Shown here piece by piece: positions 1 through 7,542 of a DNA stretch of 16,569 nt. The position numbers were made by a program, and so were the translations under genes. Under the pieces are notes generated by a model. The model was not told where the DNA came from, ran no database searches, and was given only the letters and a program-made list of their open reading frames with translations. Location of the stretch: the NCBI GenBank assembly GCA_910578765.1, contig CAJTRW010000005.1, positions 58,206 through 74,774 of the forward strand, given 5' to 3'. The first letter of the stretch is position 1. The number at the start of each line of letters is the position of its first letter. This DNA is from an uncultured Christensenella sp. Its GTDB lineage: Bacteria > Bacillota > Clostridia > Christensenellales > Borkfalkiaceae.

Positions 1-55
1 GACGTTAACGTCCGCCGCCTGTTTGTGTAAACGTGTATTTTTATTTGCCTTCAAA

Positions 56-502
56 TTATCTTTTTTTAAGGTGATATGAAGAACCAATCCCAGAATCTTC
101 GTCTTCATTTATTTCAACGTTGATTTTTAAAGTTACATGGTCGCTGTCCGTAAAAATAAACGTCAACAGACTGCCTCCGTCGTTATCTGCTATTCCTTCA
201 CCGAAAATTACGTTGCTTACCTTTACGGTTTCGCCGTCCTGCGTCCAATTGCCGGACACAATATCATAATATTCGTTTTCATAAGTGCCCGCGGCTTTAA
301 ACGTTCCGTTTTTGTTTACGGTAAGAATGCATACTTCGGCAGGAACGTCGTAAGTTAAGCTGTCTTCTCTGTTGAATTCAGTTATAGAGTAACATTCCCA
401 TTCGCCGACGAAATCGGATTTTGCATTATCAGAACAGCCTGCAAACGCAAAAATAACTGCCAAAGATAACGCCGTGCAAATAATACTTAATAGTTTTTTC
501 AT
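56..502 (-). CDS. Small secreted lipoprotein of unknown function
   Basis: A 148-residue protein. Its N-terminus has a Lys-Lys start, a hydrophobic core and a lipobox-like FAGC, which predicts lipidation on Cys23 and anchoring to the outer face of the membrane. The -3 residue is Phe rather than the usual Leu, so the lipobox is slightly atypical. The mature part is rich in short alternating polar/hydrophobic stretches (VGEWECYS, GNWTQDGETVKV, DHVTLKINVEI) that look like a small beta-barrel of the lipocalin-like kind seen in many Clostridia lipoproteins; that fold is inference. No catalytic motif is visible. A GGAGGG ribosome-binding site lies 8 bases upstream of the ATG (511-516). The gene is divergent from an XRE repressor gene, whose probable operator sits inside this gene's promoter, so repression by that neighbour is likely. 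Confidence 0.75.
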   Translation of the reverse strand: MKKLLSIICTALSLAVIFAFAGCSDNAKSDFVGEWECYSITEFNREDSLTYDVPAEVCILTVNKNGTFKAAGTYENEYYDIVSGNWTQDGETVKVSNVIFGEGIADNDGGSLLTFIFTDSDHVTLKINVEINEDEDSGIGSSYHLKKR

Positions 503-532
503 AAAATTTACCCTCCGCTCATACTATAAAAG

Positions 533-547
533 TACAAGATACTTGAA
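533..547. promoter_or_regulatory. Second, degenerate operator-like site
   Basis: TACAAGATACTTGAA resembles the perfect palindrome at 563-577 (TACAAGTAACTTGTA), with differences at positions 7, 8 and 14. It lies exactly 30 bp from it, about three helical turns. It sits just downstream of the predicted lipoprotein transcription start. Cooperative binding of a dimeric XRE repressor to both sites is an inference. Confidence 0.45.
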
Positions 548-558
548 CTATTGATTAT

Positions 559-587
559 ATTATACAAGTAACTTGTACATTTGTAAA
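559..587 (-). promoter_or_regulatory. Predicted promoter of the lipoprotein gene
   Basis: On the minus strand, TTTACA (582-587) is followed after 17 bases by TATAAT (559-564), a good sigma-A match. Transcription would start near 552, giving a leader of about 50 bases. The palindrome at 563-577 fills the spacer between the two hexamers, which is where a repressor would block polymerase. Confidence 0.55.
563..577. promoter_or_regulatory. Palindromic operator, probably for the XRE repressor
   Basis: TACAAGT-A-ACTTGTA is a perfect 7-bp inverted repeat around one central base. It lies between two divergent genes, one of which encodes a small HTH protein. Such repressors commonly bind a palindrome in their own intergenic region. 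It overlaps the spacer of the lipoprotein promoter and is 15 bases upstream of the XRE start codon. Confidence 0.55.
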
Positions 588-591
588 GTAA

Positions 592-798
592 ATGAAAGTA
601 AAAATTGCGGAAAATATTAAATTTTATAGAAAACAGATGAAAATGACTCAGTCGCAATTAGCTGAAAAGCTTAACGGACAAAAAAGTCTTATTTCCAATT
701 ATGAAAACGGGTACAGCACGCCCGATATTTACATGCTTTGCAAGCTTGCCGAAATTTTCGAAATCAGCTTGGACGAACTGGTCGAATGGGAGGAGTAA
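592..798 (+). CDS. XRE-family (Cro/CI-type) transcriptional regulator
   Basis: A 68-residue protein that is almost entirely one HTH_3 domain (about residues 5-62). The typical pattern is visible: a TQSQLAEKLN first helix pair, a SLISNYENG recognition region, then STPDIYMLCKLAEIFEISLDELV. There is no separate ligand or dimerisation domain, so it is a minimal repressor of the kind that often controls its own gene and a neighbour. No ribosome-binding site is evident before the ATG (upstream bases TTTGTAAAGTAA); a weak or leaderless start is possible, and I could not assign its promoter with confidence. Two matching palindromes upstream suggest that it controls the divergent lipoprotein gene. A terminator follows directly at the stop codon. 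Confidence 0.88.
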   Translation: MKVKIAENIKFYRKQMKMTQSQLAEKLNGQKSLISNYENGYSTPDIYMLCKLAEIFEISLDELVEWEE

Positions 799-834
799 AG
801 GACCTTGCGTAAAGCAGGGGCCTTTATTTCTTTT
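797..834 (+). terminator. Rho-independent terminator after the XRE gene
   Basis: A 12-bp stem (797-808 with 814-825; one mismatch and one wobble pair) closes a GTAAA loop and is followed by ATTTCTTTT. It starts within the XRE stop codon and its right arm overlaps the 3' end of the convergent DUF4130 gene. It probably also helps stop transcripts from the other side, although the U-tract there is poor. Confidence 0.75.
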
Positions 835-1549
835 CGGGCAGAAACTTCCAATATCGAACGGGCATAGACCTTTTCATTTGCTTGTCGTGCGGGCGCTCTT
901 TAACGTTCGTGCTTTCGTAATATGTTTTCCAAAGTTTTTCGTAAAAGCCCTGACTTTCCGAAATTGAAATTTGCGCGGCGTTGGCCTTGCCTAAAATCCA
1001 ATGCTCGCCGTCGTAGACGCCTGCCGTTCCGCGTTTAATATCGTGTATGACGAATTTTTCGCTTTTTAATCTTGCCGCAAAATGTCGCATCAGGTATTCC
1101 GTAATATCGTTATCGGGGCTGTAAGGGGCGTATAAAATTTTTTCCGCGCTTTCCGTGAACCGTAAAAGACCTTTAAGTCTGTGTATTTCGCCGGTCATTT
1201 TGTAAATCAGGTCGTTAAAAGACAGAATAACGGCATTGTTTAACATGTTTTTTACAGGCGCCTTATTGTTTACGAGTATACGTATATATTCCAGACAAAT
1301 CTGCTCTTTGCGGCTGTCTCCGCTGTGCAGAACAAGTGTAATATCGCTTTCCGCTTCGCCGTCGTATTTGTTAATAGTCTGCAAAACGCGTCGGCTTTTT
1401 TCTTTATCGTATACTACGTTTATTATTTCTCCGTCGAGAGGGAGTTGCAGCTGCGTGTCCGACGAAACGGTGCAGTCCTTTTCACCGTATGCGGCGAAAA
1501 CCGCGGTGAAAAACGTGTCGGGCAGCCCGTCGGTAATAAAAATTTTCAT
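824..1549 (-). CDS. DUF4130 / TIGR03915-type protein, putative DNA metabolism protein
   Basis: A 241-residue protein matching the family TIGR03915 (probable DNA metabolism protein, DUF4130), which occurs next to the TIGR03916 radical SAM protein, as it does here. Recognisable parts are the N-terminal DGLPDTFFTAVFAAY segment, a central helical stretch, and the C-terminal RPHDKQMKRSMPVRYWKFLPE signature. In many other bacteria DUF4130 is fused to, or encoded beside, a uracil-DNA-glycosylase-like domain; none is visible in this window. Its ATG overlaps the stop codon of the upstream radical SAM gene by four bases (ATGA, 1546-1549), so the two are translationally coupled and probably made in fixed ratio. 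The biochemical activity is unknown. Family assignment is from recognised sequence, not a database search. Confidence 0.85.
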   Translation of the reverse strand: MKIFITDGLPDTFFTAVFAAYGEKDCTVSSDTQLQLPLDGEIINVVYDKEKSRRVLQTINKYDGEAESDITLVLHSGDSRKEQICLEYIRILVNNKAPVKNMLNNAVILSFNDLIYKMTGEIHRLKGLLRFTESAEKILYAPYSPDNDITEYLMRHFAARLKSEKFVIHDIKRGTAGVYDGEHWILGKANAAQISISESQGFYEKLWKTYYESTNVKERPHDKQMKRSMPVRYWKFLPEKK

Positions 1550-2799
1550 AATTCACCCGTGACGGCGGACATTGCGGCGGCAGGCTCTGAAAACATGCAA
1601 AGCTGCTCGTCGGCTTCGCTTCGTCCGGCAATCAGCAAAGAATTCTTAATCTGCGCCGTACTGTCGGAGCCGTAAAATTTCCCTTTGCAGGTTATAAAGT
1701 GTCTGGCTCTTTTCAGGACGACCCGCATCCGCACAAGACAGTCGAAGTCCAGCGCCGCGTATCTCCGCGCTTCTATAATTTTATACGCGCTTTTTGCGCC
1801 GATGCCGGGGACTCGCAGAAGCGCTTCCAACGGAGCTTTGTTAATTTCAACGGGGAAAAGGTGCATGTTTCTCAGCGCCCAGGCGCATTTCGGGTCGTAT
1901 TCTTTTGAAAGGTTTTCGCCTTCGCCGCAAATTTCACCGGCGTCGAAGCCGTAAAAGCGTATCAGCCAGTCAGCCTGATAAAGTCTGTGTTCGCGTAACA
2001 GCCCCGCGCCGACTGTCGGCAGCTTGTCGCTTTGCACTACGGGAATGTAGGAGGAGTAATAGACGCGCCGCAAATTTATTTTTCTGTAAAGCGACTCGGT
2101 AAGTTTTAATATCTGTCCGTCGTTTTCCGGCGAAGCGCCTATAATCAATTGCGTGGTTTGTCCGGCGGGTATAATCTTGCGTCGGTTGCCGTTTTGCTTT
2201 TCGTCGTCAAGCGCGCTTTTAAGATTCAGCATGGGAAGAAGCAGGCTCTGCCTTGTTTTTTGCGGCGCAAGCAGTTTTAAAGATTTTTCGCTGGGCAGTT
2301 CCAAATTGTAGCTCATTCTGTCGACGAGCGCCGCGGCCTTCATAACGGTTTGCGGGTCTGCATTGGGTATGCCTTTCAAATGAATGTATCCGTTAAAACG
2401 GTAAACTTTTCTTAATTTGAAAACGGTTTCGTACAACAGCTCCATTGTTTTATCCGGCGTGCCGAAAACCGCAGAGGAGAGGAACAGCCCCTCGATATAA
2501 TTTCGTTTGTAAAAGCCTATTACAAGGCTGCAAATTTCGTCGGGAGTAAGCCGCGCGCGCCTACTGTCGGCGCTGTTTCTGCTGGGGCAGTATTCGCAGT
2601 TGTAAACGCACTCGTTACTCATTAAAATTTTTAAAAGGGAGATACATCTGCCGTCGGGCGTAAAGGAGTGGCATATGCCTGTCGGCGCGGCGTTGCCGAT
2701 GCCGCCGCTCATATTTTTCCGCCTTGAACCCGACGAGGAGCAGGACACGTCGTACTTTGCGCTTTCAGTCAATATTTCAAGTTTTTCTTCAAACGTCAT
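1546..2799 (-). CDS. Radical SAM protein with helix-hairpin-helix domain (TIGR03916 type), putative DNA repair/modification
   Basis: A 417-residue protein. A radical SAM 4Fe-4S motif CVYNCEYC is visible (Cys64, Cys68, Cys71), so it should cleave S-adenosylmethionine to a 5'-deoxyadenosyl radical. Further cysteines at 20, 43 and 52 lie in family-typical stretches (YDVSCSSSG, GICHSFTPDGRC). A helix-hairpin-helix at about residues 319-347 (PLEALLRVPGIGAKSAYKI) indicates DNA binding. This matches TIGR03916, annotated as putative DNA modification/repair radical SAM protein; substrate and reaction are unknown. The start is supported by a GGGAG site (2806-2810) six bases upstream, a TTGACA-17-TATAAT promoter, and a LexA-like box. 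It is the first gene of a two-gene operon with the DUF4130 gene. Confidence 0.88.
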   Translation of the reverse strand: MTFEEKLEILTESAKYDVSCSSSGSRRKNMSGGIGNAAPTGICHSFTPDGRCISLLKILMSNECVYNCEYCPSRNSADSRRARLTPDEICSLVIGFYKRNYIEGLFLSSAVFGTPDKTMELLYETVFKLRKVYRFNGYIHLKGIPNADPQTVMKAAALVDRMSYNLELPSEKSLKLLAPQKTRQSLLLPMLNLKSALDDEKQNGNRRKIIPAGQTTQLIIGASPENDGQILKLTESLYRKINLRRVYYSSYIPVVQSDKLPTVGAGLLREHRLYQADWLIRFYGFDAGEICGEGENLSKEYDPKCAWALRNMHLFPVEINKAPLEALLRVPGIGAKSAYKIIEARRYAALDFDCLVRMRVVLKRARHFITCKGKFYGSDSTAQIKNSLLIAGRSEADEQLCMFSEPAAAMSAVTGEL

Positions 2800-2819
2800 A
2801 TACGGCTCCCAAGCAATTT

Positions 2820-2831
2820 AAACAAATGTTT
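2820..2831. promoter_or_regulatory. LexA-box-like operator before the radical SAM gene
   Basis: AAACAAATGTTT is an AAAC-N4-GTTT palindrome just downstream of the predicted transcription start. It fits the core AACRNRYGTTY of the Bacillus LexA (DinR) box; only the outermost bases differ. An almost identical site (AAACAAACGTTT) overlaps the uvrB promoter start at 5500-5511, and both are followed by AT. Assignment to LexA is inference. Confidence 0.55.
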
Positions 2832-2839
2832 ATATGGCT

Positions 2840-2868
2840 ATTATATACGACGCGGCGCTTTCTGTCAA
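2840..2868 (-). promoter_or_regulatory. Consensus sigma-A promoter of the radical SAM/DUF4130 operon
   Basis: On the minus strand TTGACA (2863-2868), a 17-base spacer and TATAAT (2840-2845) match the vegetative consensus exactly. The start point would be near 2833, about 34 bases before the ATG. Confidence 0.85.
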
Positions 2869-2881
2869 CGGATTTTATAAA

Positions 2882-2910
2882 TTGACTAAAAAATTTTTTT
2901 GTGGTAAAAT
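2882..2910 (+). promoter_or_regulatory. Promoter of the GNAT gene, implying a leaderless mRNA
   Basis: TTGACT (2882-2887), a 17-base spacer and TAAAAT (2905-2910) form a strong sigma-A promoter. The -10 element ends only six bases before the ATG at 2917, so transcription should begin at or next to the start codon. Confidence 0.75.
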
Positions 2911-2916
2911 ATACTT

Positions 2917-3258
2917 ATGGTTTCATTGAATAAGACGTTAAACGGATACGGCGTTTTTTCGGACGGGGAAGAGGTCGGGGTTATAGAATATAAGGATTTT
3001 TGGGACGGCATGCCCTATTTGAGTCTTATGAAGATAATTCCCGGGTTTCGCAATAAGGGCGTGGGTACTAAGGCGTTGAAGCTTTTCGAAAGCGAAATGA
3101 AAAGCGCAGGACACAGGGCGGTTTTGCTTTCCACGCAATCCGACGAGGGTGCGCAACATTTTTACCGCAAAGTTGGTTATTCCGAATGCGGCTGTCTTAT
3201 TTTGGACAATTCGCCGTTTAAACAGGCGATGGAACTGTTTTTCATAAAAACTTTGTAA
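2917..3258 (+). CDS. GNAT-family N-acetyltransferase
   Basis: A 113-residue protein with the GNAT fold. Beta strands occupy the N-terminus (YGVFSDGEEVGVIEY). The acetyl-CoA pyrophosphate-binding motif A is RNKGVGT (residues 45-51), followed by helix TKALKLFESEM, and the C-terminal signature is ALLSTQS-like (VLLSTQSDEGAQHFYRKVGY), with AQHFYRKVGY as the usual late helix. It would transfer an acetyl group from acetyl-CoA to an amine; the substrate cannot be predicted. It is short for the family but appears complete. The ATG is only six bases past a strong -10 element and has no ribosome-binding site, so it is probably translated from a leaderless mRNA. The later ATG (about 3010) would remove the first strands and is unlikely. 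No terminator is visible before the two-component genes, so read-through into them is possible. Confidence 0.85.
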   Translation: MVSLNKTLNGYGVFSDGEEVGVIEYKDFWDGMPYLSLMKIIPGFRNKGVGTKALKLFESEMKSAGHRAVLLSTQSDEGAQHFYRKVGYSECGCLILDNSPFKQAMELFFIKTL

Positions 3259-3333
3259 ATTTCACCTATATTTCATTAACATATTAATTGAATTTAATCC
3301 GCGCGGGTTACTATTAAATGGGAGGTACGGACG

Positions 3334-3999
3334 ATGAAAGTACTGATTGTTGACGATGAAGCTATGATAAGGAGTGTGCTTAAAGAGTACGTTCAGTTTG
3401 AAGGGGGAACGGCTTACGAGGCTGCCGACGGGATGGAAGCCGTAAAAATGTGCAGAGAGAACGACTTCGATATAATTTTAATGGATATTATGATGCCGCG
3501 TCTCGACGGATTTTCCGCCGTGAAAGAGATTAAAAAAATCAAAAATATCCCCGTCATAATGCTTTCCGCAAGGGGCGAGGAGTACGACAAACTTTTCGGT
3601 TTTGAAATCGGCGCGGACGACTATGTTACGAAGCCGTTTTCACCCAAAGAGGTTATGGCGCGTATCCATGCGGTTTTGAAACGCCGTAACGGAGAGGAAA
3701 ACAACAAAGACATAATTTCGTTCGAGGGGCTCACTGTCGATATGGTCGGACGCAACGTCTTTGTGGACGGCGAAAAGGCGGAGCTTACCCCCAAAGAGTA
3801 TGAAATTTTATTCTATTTCGTAAAAAACAAGGGCGTTGCGCTTACGCGTGAAAAACTGCTTACCGACGTTTGGGGCTTCGATTTCTACGGCGACGACAGG
3901 ACGGTAGACACGCATATTAAAATGTTGCGCTCCAATCTAAAACAGTACAGAAAATTTATCGTCACTTTAAGGGGACTCGGATACAAATTTGAAGTATAA
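3334..3999 (+). CDS. OmpR/PhoB-family response regulator
   Basis: A 221-residue two-component response regulator. The receiver domain (about residues 1-115) shows the acidic pair Asp7-Asp8, phospho-acceptor Asp51 (ILMDIMMP), Ser78, Tyr97 and Lys100 (VTKPF). The C-terminal winged-helix DNA-binding domain (about 125-221) has the typical LTPKEYEILFYFVKNKG and RTVDTHIKMLRSNL stretches and ends in RGLGYKFEV. It should be phosphorylated by the adjacent kinase and then bind DNA; the stimulus and target genes cannot be read from the sequence. A strong GGGAGG site (3320-3325) lies 8 bases before the ATG. The last 11 bases overlap the kinase gene. No convincing promoter was found in 3259-3319. Confidence 0.95.
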   Translation: MKVLIVDDEAMIRSVLKEYVQFEGGTAYEAADGMEAVKMCRENDFDIILMDIMMPRLDGFSAVKEIKKIKNIPVIMLSARGEEYDKLFGFEIGADDYVTKPFSPKEVMARIHAVLKRRNGEENNKDIISFEGLTVDMVGRNVFVDGEKAELTPKEYEILFYFVKNKGVALTREKLLTDVWGFDFYGDDRTVDTHIKMLRSNLKQYRKFIVTLRGLGYKFEV

Positions 4000-5434
4000 T
4001 TTAACCCGCGGCGGCAATGTGAGGACTCCGAGAAGCATAAACGGCGTAATGCTTAAATACATGCTTTTGCTCGCATTGCTGCTTATTTTAATAGTTGAAA
4101 TTTCGTGTTACTTTATTGTCGGAAGCACGGCGTTGGAAAACGCGCGTACAAGACTTGTCGGCGCGGGCAGACACGTAGCCGTGTTTTTGGACACCGCCGA
4201 AAACGGCGAAGACGAAATTACGGAATATATCCGCGAATACCGTCAGGAGGGAATAAACATAGCCGTTTTATCGCCCGACGGCAAAATGATACTGCCGTTT
4301 GACGACGGCGCGGACGGCACCGCCGTTTACGATACCGAAAGTTTGAAACGCAGGCTTGCAAATGTGGAGGCGGGCGGGTCGGTTGTTTTTACGGAAAACG
4401 GCTCGCTCAATTTTGCGGCTTCAAGCGCTTACAACGGCGGAAGCTACATTACGGCGGCGTATTCGCTTAAAATTATCAACGGAACCACGCGCAGTCTTAT
4501 TTACTATTTTATTATAGTGGGAATTTTGGTGTTGCTGGTCGCGGCGCTTATAGCTTATTTTATTTCTCAAAAACTGTCGAACGGTCTTAAACACATTTCC
4601 ACGACGGCGGTACGCTTTTCCAAAGGCGACTTCGACGTGAACTTCGCCAATGCCGAGTATCAGGAGCTGGCGGATCTTTCCGACACCTTGAATTCCGTCC
4701 GCGACGAAGTGAAAAAAAGCGGAGAATTCCAGCGCGAGCTTTTGGCAAACGTTTCGCACGATTTGAAAACGCCCCTTACCATGATAAAAGCTTACGCGTC
4801 CATGATACAGGAAATTTCGGGCGACGACCCCGAAAAACGCAATAAGCATTTGCAGGTAATAATAGACGAATCCGACAGGCTGACGGGGCTAGTAAACGAC
4901 GTTTTAAGCGTCTCCAAGGTCAATTCCCGTTTGAGCGAGATTAACTTCAAGGTGTTTAATCTGACAGAGTTTCTTTACGGTATAATAAACAAGTTCGACT
5001 ATTTGCAGGAAACTCAGGATTACAAATTTATGGTCTACATCGACCAAAATCTTTACACGCGCGCCGACGAGGAGAAAATAGGTCAGGTCTTTTATAATCT
5101 TTTGGGTAACTCCGTTAACTACACGGGCGCGGATAAAACAGTCTTTATAAGTCTGAAAAGCAATCTTGCGGGTGACAGAATAAGATTCTCTTTAAGAGAT
5201 ACGGGCAACGGAATAGCCAAGGAAGACATTCCCGAAATCTGGAACAGGTATTACAGGGTAAAGGAGACGCATTTACGACCCGTAAAGGGAACGGGGCTGG
5301 GGCTTAATATAGTAAAGAAGATTCTGGAAAATCACGCGTTTGATTTCGGCGTCGAATCGGAATTGGGCAAAGGGTCGACCTTTTGGGTGGATTTTCCGTC
5401 CGTCCCCTGCGAGATACTGCCCGAAGAAAAGTAA
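3989..5434 (+). CDS. Membrane sensor histidine kinase, partner of the upstream regulator
   Basis: A 481-residue kinase with two membrane segments (about residues 22-45 and 169-191) around an extracytoplasmic sensor of about 120 residues. A HAMP linker (to about 243), a HisKA domain with phospho-acceptor His257 ([10 protein letters not shown]) and a HATPase_c domain follow. ATP-site motifs are visible: N box [14 protein letters not shown]1 DTGNGI (404-409) and G2 GTGLGLNI (434-441). It should autophosphorylate and pass phosphate to Asp51 of the regulator whose gene it overlaps. The given start is a TTG codon with only a distant AAGGGG (3969-3974); a GTG at 4019 or an ATG near 4049 would still leave both membrane segments intact, so the exact start is uncertain. 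A terminator follows eight bases after the stop. Confidence 0.93.
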   Translation: MKYNLTRGGNVRTPRSINGVMLKYMLLLALLLILIVEISCYFIVGSTALENARTRLVGAGRHVAVFLDTAENGEDEITEYIREYRQEGINIAVLSPDGKMILPFDDGADGTAVYDTESLKRRLANVEAGGSVVFTENGSLNFAASSAYNGGSYITAAYSLKIINGTTRSLIYYFIIVGILVLLVAALIAYFISQKLSNGLKHISTTAVRFSKGDFDVNFANAEYQELADLSDTLNSVRDEVKKSGEFQRELLANVSHDLKTPLTMIKAYASMIQEISGDDPEKRNKHLQVIIDESDRLTGLVNDVLSVSKVNSRLSEINFKVFNLTEFLYGIINKFDYLQETQDYKFMVYIDQNLYTRADEEKIGQVFYNLLGNSVNYTGADKTVFISLKSNLAGDRIRFSLRDTGNGIAKEDIPEIWNRYYRVKETHLRPVKGTGLGLNIVKKILENHAFDFGVESELGKGSTFWVDFPSVPCEILPEEK

Positions 5435-5441
5435 AATATCG

Positions 5442-5466
5442 AAAAGCCCGTGCGACGGGCTTTTTT
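5442..5466 (+). terminator. Rho-independent terminator of the two-component operon
   Basis: A perfect 9-bp stem AAAAGCCCG/CGGGCTTTT with a TGCGA loop runs into a six-T tract. It lies just after the kinase stop and immediately before the uvrB -35 element. Confidence 0.92.
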
Positions 5467-5469
5467 CAT

Positions 5470-5498
5470 TTGACAAAATCAAATGCTTTCCGTATAAT
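5470..5498 (+). promoter_or_regulatory. Perfect consensus promoter of uvrBA
   Basis: TTGACA (5470-5475), a 17-base spacer and TATAAT (5493-5498) match the sigma-A consensus at every position. Transcription should start near 5505, inside the LexA-like palindrome at 5500-5511. Confidence 0.9.
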
Positions 5499-5499
5499 A

Positions 5500-5511
5500 A
5501 AACAAACGTTT
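5500..5511. promoter_or_regulatory. LexA-box-like operator over the uvrB transcription start
   Basis: AAACAAACGTTT (AAAC-N4-GTTT) lies one base after the -10 element and covers the predicted start point. It fits the core AACRNRYGTTY of the Bacillus LexA box and differs by one base from the site at 2820-2831. uvrB is a classical SOS gene in Gram-positive bacteria, which supports the call. Confidence 0.62.
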
Positions 5512-5574
5512 ATTTTTACGATAACTACTCATACGGTTGTATTTACCGCGGTAATGGGTTATAATTTTAAGGAA

Positions 5575-7542
5575 ATGAAATTCGAACTGCATTCAAAATT
5601 CAATCCGACGGGCGACCAGCCCGAGGCAATAAAAAGTCTGACAGACGGCGTTTTGGACGGCATACGTACGCAGGTGCTTGTCGGGGTTACGGGCAGCGGC
5701 AAAACGTTTACTATGGCTAACGTTATTAACAACGTGAACAGACCCGCCCTTGTAATTGCGCATAACAAGACGCTTGCGGCGCAGCTTTGCAACGAATTCA
5801 AGGAATTTTTTCCGAATAACAGGGTAGAGTATTTTGTCAGTTATTACGACTATTACCAGCCCGAAAGCTATATTCCTTCCACGGACACATATATCGAAAA
5901 GGATATGAGATTAAACGACGAAATAGACAAGCTTCGCAACTCGGCGACAAGCTCGCTCGGGGAGCGCGAGGACGTCATTGTCGTGGCTTCGGTAAGCTGT
6001 ATATACGGACTCGGCGCGCCCGAGGAGTATTTCAAGCTTGCAATTTCACTGCGCCCCGGAATGCAGCTTGACCGCGACGAACTTATAAGGAAGCTTGTCG
6101 AAGTACAGTACGCGCGGCGCGACATGGATTTCAGGCGTTCTTCCTTCCGCGTCCGCGGAGACACGGTTGAAATTTTCCCCGCAAGCAATTCCGAAGTGGC
6201 GGTAAGGGTAGAGTTTTTCGGCGACGAAATCGAAAGAATTTGCGAGGAGGACGCCTTGACGGGTAACGTGGTTGCAGAACTTAAACACGTTCTCATATTC
6301 CCCGCAAGCCAGTATGCGGTGGGTTCGGACAAAATGCGCGGCGCGCTTGCCATGATAGAGCGGGACATGCACGACGAGGTTACCGCGTTCCGCGACGGGG
6401 GGAAAATACTCGAAGCCCAGCGGCTTGAACAACGCACTACTTACGACTTGGAAATGATGCGCGAAATAGGCTATTGCAGCGGCATTGAAAATTACAGCCG
6501 CTATTTCGACGGCAGAAGTCCCGGGGAACCGTCTTTTACTTTGCTCGATTATTTTCCACAGGGTAAGTTTTTGGTGTTCATAGACGAAAGCCATATGACG
6601 ATTCCGCAGATACGCGCGATGTATCACGGCGACAGGTCAAGGAAGGACAATCTCGTCGGATACGGTTTCCGTCTTAAATCGGCTTACGACAACAGACCGC
6701 TCACGTTTGAAGAATTCGACGCCCGCGTTCCGCAGCTTATCTGCGTTTCCGCGACTCCCGCGCCATATGAATTGGAGCAGGCGGGCAACGTCGTGGAGCA
6801 GATTATCCGACCGACAGGCTTGGTAGACCCCGAGGTTACGATAAGACCGACGAAGGGACAGATAGACGATTTACTGGGCGAAATTAACACCGTTACGGCG
6901 CAGGGCGGCAGGGTGCTTGTTACAACTTTGACCAAGCGCATGGCGGAAAGCCTTACGGACTATCTTAAAGAACATAATATCAAAGTCCGCTATATGCACA
7001 GCGATATAGACGCGCTGGAAAGGATAGACATCATTAACGGTTTGCGCTCGGGCGAATTTGACGTTTTGTGCGGAATAAACCTACTCCGCGAGGGGCTGGA
7101 CTTGCCCGAGGTAAAACTGGTTGCCATACTCGACGCGGATAAGGAGGGCTTTTTGCGCAGTGAAACCTCGTTGGTGCAGACGATAGGCAGGGCGGCAAGG
7201 AACAGTGAAGGCAGGGTAATTATGTATGCGGACGAAATTACGGGAAGTATGCGCCGCGCCATAGACGAAACCGACCGAAGACGGAAAATTCAGTCGGATT
7301 ATAACAGAGAACACGGCATAATACCCAAAACGATAATAAAAGAAGTAAAAAACACAATAGGCATTTCCAGTAAAAAGACGTCTGCGGACGAAATAAAGCT
7401 TACGGATATTCCGCAAGAAATAGAAAAACTGAAAGCGCTTATGAAAGTCGCTTCGGCGCAGTTGGATTTTGAAAAGGCGATAGAAATACGCGACACCATT
7501 TCAGAATTAAAGAAAAAAATGTTAAAAAGTAAAAGGCAATGA
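5575..7542 (+). CDS. uvrB: Excinuclease ABC subunit B (UvrB)
   Basis: UvrB is the damage-verifying helicase-like subunit of nucleotide excision repair; UvrA loads it on damaged DNA and it then recruits UvrC. From the chosen ATG it has 655 residues, normal for the family. Visible parts are the [12 protein letters not shown]-terminus, Walker A GVTGSGKT (37-44), the [12 protein letters not shown] beta-hairpin region, the IDESH Walker B motif, the late helicase motif QTIGRAARN, and a C-terminal UVR helical pair (about the last 40 residues). The reading frame is open further upstream, but transcription should start near 5505, leaving ATG 5554 or ATG 5575. I chose 5575 because family proteins begin close to this MKFEL; its AAGG lies unusually close (two bases), so 5554 remains possible. 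It overlaps uvrA by four bases. Confidence 0.97.
   Translation: MKFELHSKFNPTGDQPEAIKSLTDGVLDGIRTQVLVGVTGSGKTFTMANVINNVNRPALVIAHNKTLAAQLCNEFKEFFPNNRVEYFVSYYDYYQPESYIPSTDTYIEKDMRLNDEIDKLRNSATSSLGEREDVIVVASVSCIYGLGAPEEYFKLAISLRPGMQLDRDELIRKLVEVQYARRDMDFRRSSFRVRGDTVEIFPASNSEVAVRVEFFGDEIERICEEDALTGNVVAELKHVLIFPASQYAVGSDKMRGALAMIERDMHDEVTAFRDGGKILEAQRLEQRTTYDLEMMREIGYCSGIENYSRYFDGRSPGEPSFTLLDYFPQGKFLVFIDESHMTIPQIRAMYHGDRSRKDNLVGYGFRLKSAYDNRPLTFEEFDARVPQLICVSATPAPYELEQAGNVVEQIIRPTGLVDPEVTIRPTKGQIDDLLGEINTVTAQGGRVLVTTLTKRMAESLTDYLKEHNIKVRYMHSDIDALERIDIINGLRSGEFDVLCGINLLREGLDLPEVKLVAILDADKEGFLRSETSLVQTIGRAARNSEGRVIMYADEITGSMRRAIDETDRRRKIQSDYNREHGIIPKTIIKEVKNTIGISSKKTSADEIKLTDIPQEIEKLKALMKVASAQLDFEKAIEIRDTISELKKKMLKSKRQ

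Noticed and set aside
1..32. Palindromes GACGTTAACGTC (1-12) and GTTTGTGTAAAC (21-32) at the window edge.
   Set aside because: The context to the left is missing, no T-run follows, and no gene can be attached to them.
5383..5574. In-frame N-terminal extension of uvrB starting inside the histidine kinase gene.
   Set aside because: It crosses a terminator and the uvrB promoter; transcription should start near 5505, and the extra residues do not resemble UvrB.
6046..6627. Long open frames opposite uvrB, uvrA and other genes.
   Set aside because: They lie antisense to strongly conserved genes, lack ribosome-binding sites and have no recognisable domains; they are shadows of the real reading frames.
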